This document shows, piece by piece, positions 13,708 to 14,495 of a DNA stretch of 14,495 bases. Every line of letters starts with the position of its first letter. The first letter of the stretch is position 1. Both the position numbers and the translations under genes were made by a program. Below the pieces are notes generated by a model. It did not search any database. It was not told the DNA's origin and saw nothing but the letters and a program-made list of their open reading frames with translations. Source of the DNA: Bacillota bacterium (GTDB lineage: Bacteria; Bacillota; Bacilli; Alicyclobacillales; SLC66); assembly GCA_021799325.1 (NCBI GenBank), contig JAJZAS010000015.1:1-14495 (forward strand), read 5' to 3'.

Positions 13708-14379
13708 ATGTACGTGCTCGTCTATTTGATTGCCGCCATTATTCCTGCCGCTGCGATCTTGCTTGTGGTGTATTTTTACGATCGACATAAGGAACCGCCT
13801 CGTCGAATATGGTGGCTTGTGATCATGGGAGCTATCGTGGTGCTTCCCATCAGCTTTCTGGAACGGGAAATGCTTAACGCTTATGCCTCCACATTTGCAC
13901 CCTCCATCCCTTTTCTCAGCGCGCTGTTCACGGCGTTTTTTGTGGCGGGAGCTGTTGAAGAAGGCGGTAAGGCGCTCGTATTCTACAGGTTTGTTTACAA
14001 AAAGCCATGGGTTAACGAACCCTATGACCACATTGTTTATGCGGTCACCATTGGCATGGGCTTTGCGCTTGTAGAGAATTTTCTTTACGTCACCAGCTAT
14101 GGCCTTGAAACCGCATTCGTTAGAGCGTTCACGGCAGTGCCTGCGCATGCCATGTTTGGCGTGGTGATGGGTAGCTTGTTCAGCCAGAGCCGGTACCAGT
14201 CAGCCCCACTCTGGCGCGCCTATGTAATTCCCGCGTTGCTTCACGGCATCTATGATACGTTTGCCATGGCGCAGGGATTTATCGGAAATTTGCTACTGGT
14301 TTTTTATCTGATGTGGCTTGTCCGGTTTGCCTTTTTAAGGGCCACTGCGTTGCAGAAACTGGATTATCGCATGTCATGA
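13708..14379 (+). CDS. prsW: PrsW family intramembrane metalloprotease
   Basis: 223 aa and polytopic, with hydrophobic segments from residue 2 onwards (about 2-23, 34-50, 66-83, 108-130, 140-160, 170-190 and 192-210). The PrsW/CPBP signature is complete: EEGGK (84-88), DHIVYAVTIGMGFALVEN (107-124), AVPAHAMFG with His147, and HGIYDT with His179 and Asp183. In Bacillus subtilis PrsW makes the first cut of the anti-sigma factor RsiW to release SigW; here the substrate is unknown, as no sigma/anti-sigma pair is in view. The start at 13708 is favoured by AAAGGGGG just upstream; an ATG at 13663 in frame lacks an RBS and adds polar residues before the first membrane segment. It is divergent from DUF2797 by 63 bases and overlaps the convergent gene at the window end by 16. 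Confidence 0.93.
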   Translation: MYVLVYLIAAIIPAAAILLVVYFYDRHKEPPRRIWWLVIMGAIVVLPISFLEREMLNAYASTFAPSIPFLSALFTAFFVAGAVEEGGKALVFYRFVYKKPWVNEPYDHIVYAVTIGMGFALVENFLYVTSYGLETAFVRAFTAVPAHAMFGVVMGSLFSQSRYQSAPLWRAYVIPALLHGIYDTFAMAQGFIGNLLLVFYLMWLVRFAFLRATALQKLDYRMS

Positions 14380-14495
14380 CCGCTTGCGCCAAACGGCTGC
14401 GGATTATTCGGCAATCCTTCAAACACAAAGAGTATTCCCTGTTCTGCCTGATAAACGTACGTCTCGGTGTTTTCATCCATCATCAATAGGTGAAA
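14364..14495 (-). CDS. C-terminal end of an unknown gene, cut by the window edge
   Basis: The minus strand is open from the window end to TAA at 14364-14366, giving 43 residues beginning FHLLMMDENTETYVYQAEQG and ending PFGASGHDMR. The composition (alternating hydrophobic strand VYQAEQGILFVFEG, then LPNNPQPFG) looks like real protein rather than a shadow of prsW, which it meets only in its last 16 bases. I do not recognise the family. The start lies beyond the window. Confidence 0.5.
   Translation of the reverse strand, partial: FHLLMMDENTETYVYQAEQGILFVFEGLPNNPQPFGASGHDMR

Noticed and set aside
1..14495. CRISPR arrays, tRNA or rRNA genes and insertion sequences
   Set aside because: I saw no spaced direct repeats, RNA gene signatures or transposase genes. 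The only mobile gene is the serine recombinase.

Overview
This window looks like a chromosomal stretch of a Gram-positive, probably spore-forming bacterium of the Bacillales / Alicyclobacillaceae type. The basis is strong purine-rich ribosome binding sites, frequent TTG/GTG starts, and a gene set including PrsW, DUF1450, DUF2797 and a soluble HtrA-like protease. The taxonomic placement is inference; no rRNA or other marker is present.

Layout. Bases 3-704 hold a metallophosphoesterase (5' end cut by the window edge), convergent with a methyltransferase-folE pair read leftwards (2014-698). A divergent orphan gene (2124-2459) ends at a bidirectional terminator. Then comes a full-length glutamate synthase large subunit (gltB, 7034-2508, minus strand) with a clear sigma-A promoter and an inverted repeat at its 5' end. 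On the far right, also on the minus strand, lie DUF2797, a 57-aa protein, DUF1450 and htrA, spaced 65-69 bases apart. A divergent prsW and the tail of an unknown gene close the window.

The centre of interest is 7468-11699. An HtrA/trypsin-like serine protease gene is cut in two here. Its 5' half (12179 down to about 11692) carries the catalytic His and Asp. Its 3' half (about 7475 down to 7203) carries the catalytic Ser. Between them sits a compact element of about 4.2 kb with three main genes: a serine recombinase, a degenerate Toprim/DnaB-like (primase-helicase type) protein and a radical SAM protein. A 48-codon ORF also overlaps the start of the recombinase gene. The element is bounded by a shared 8-bp core (TTACCGAT on the plus strand) inside a 19-bp stretch identical at 15 positions. 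Recombination at the core would rejoin htrA in frame, giving an uninterrupted 250-aa protease with the whole triad. This is the geometry of gene-interrupting, excisable elements such as the sigK 'skin' element of sporulating bacteria, here in a protease gene and with unusual cargo.

In the integrated state the radical SAM gene starts 24 bases inside the element and reads in the direction of htrA, so it probably depends on the host htrA transcript. In the excised circle it would instead lie directly behind the recombinase gene. Excision itself, its timing and the role of the cargo cannot be read from the sequence.
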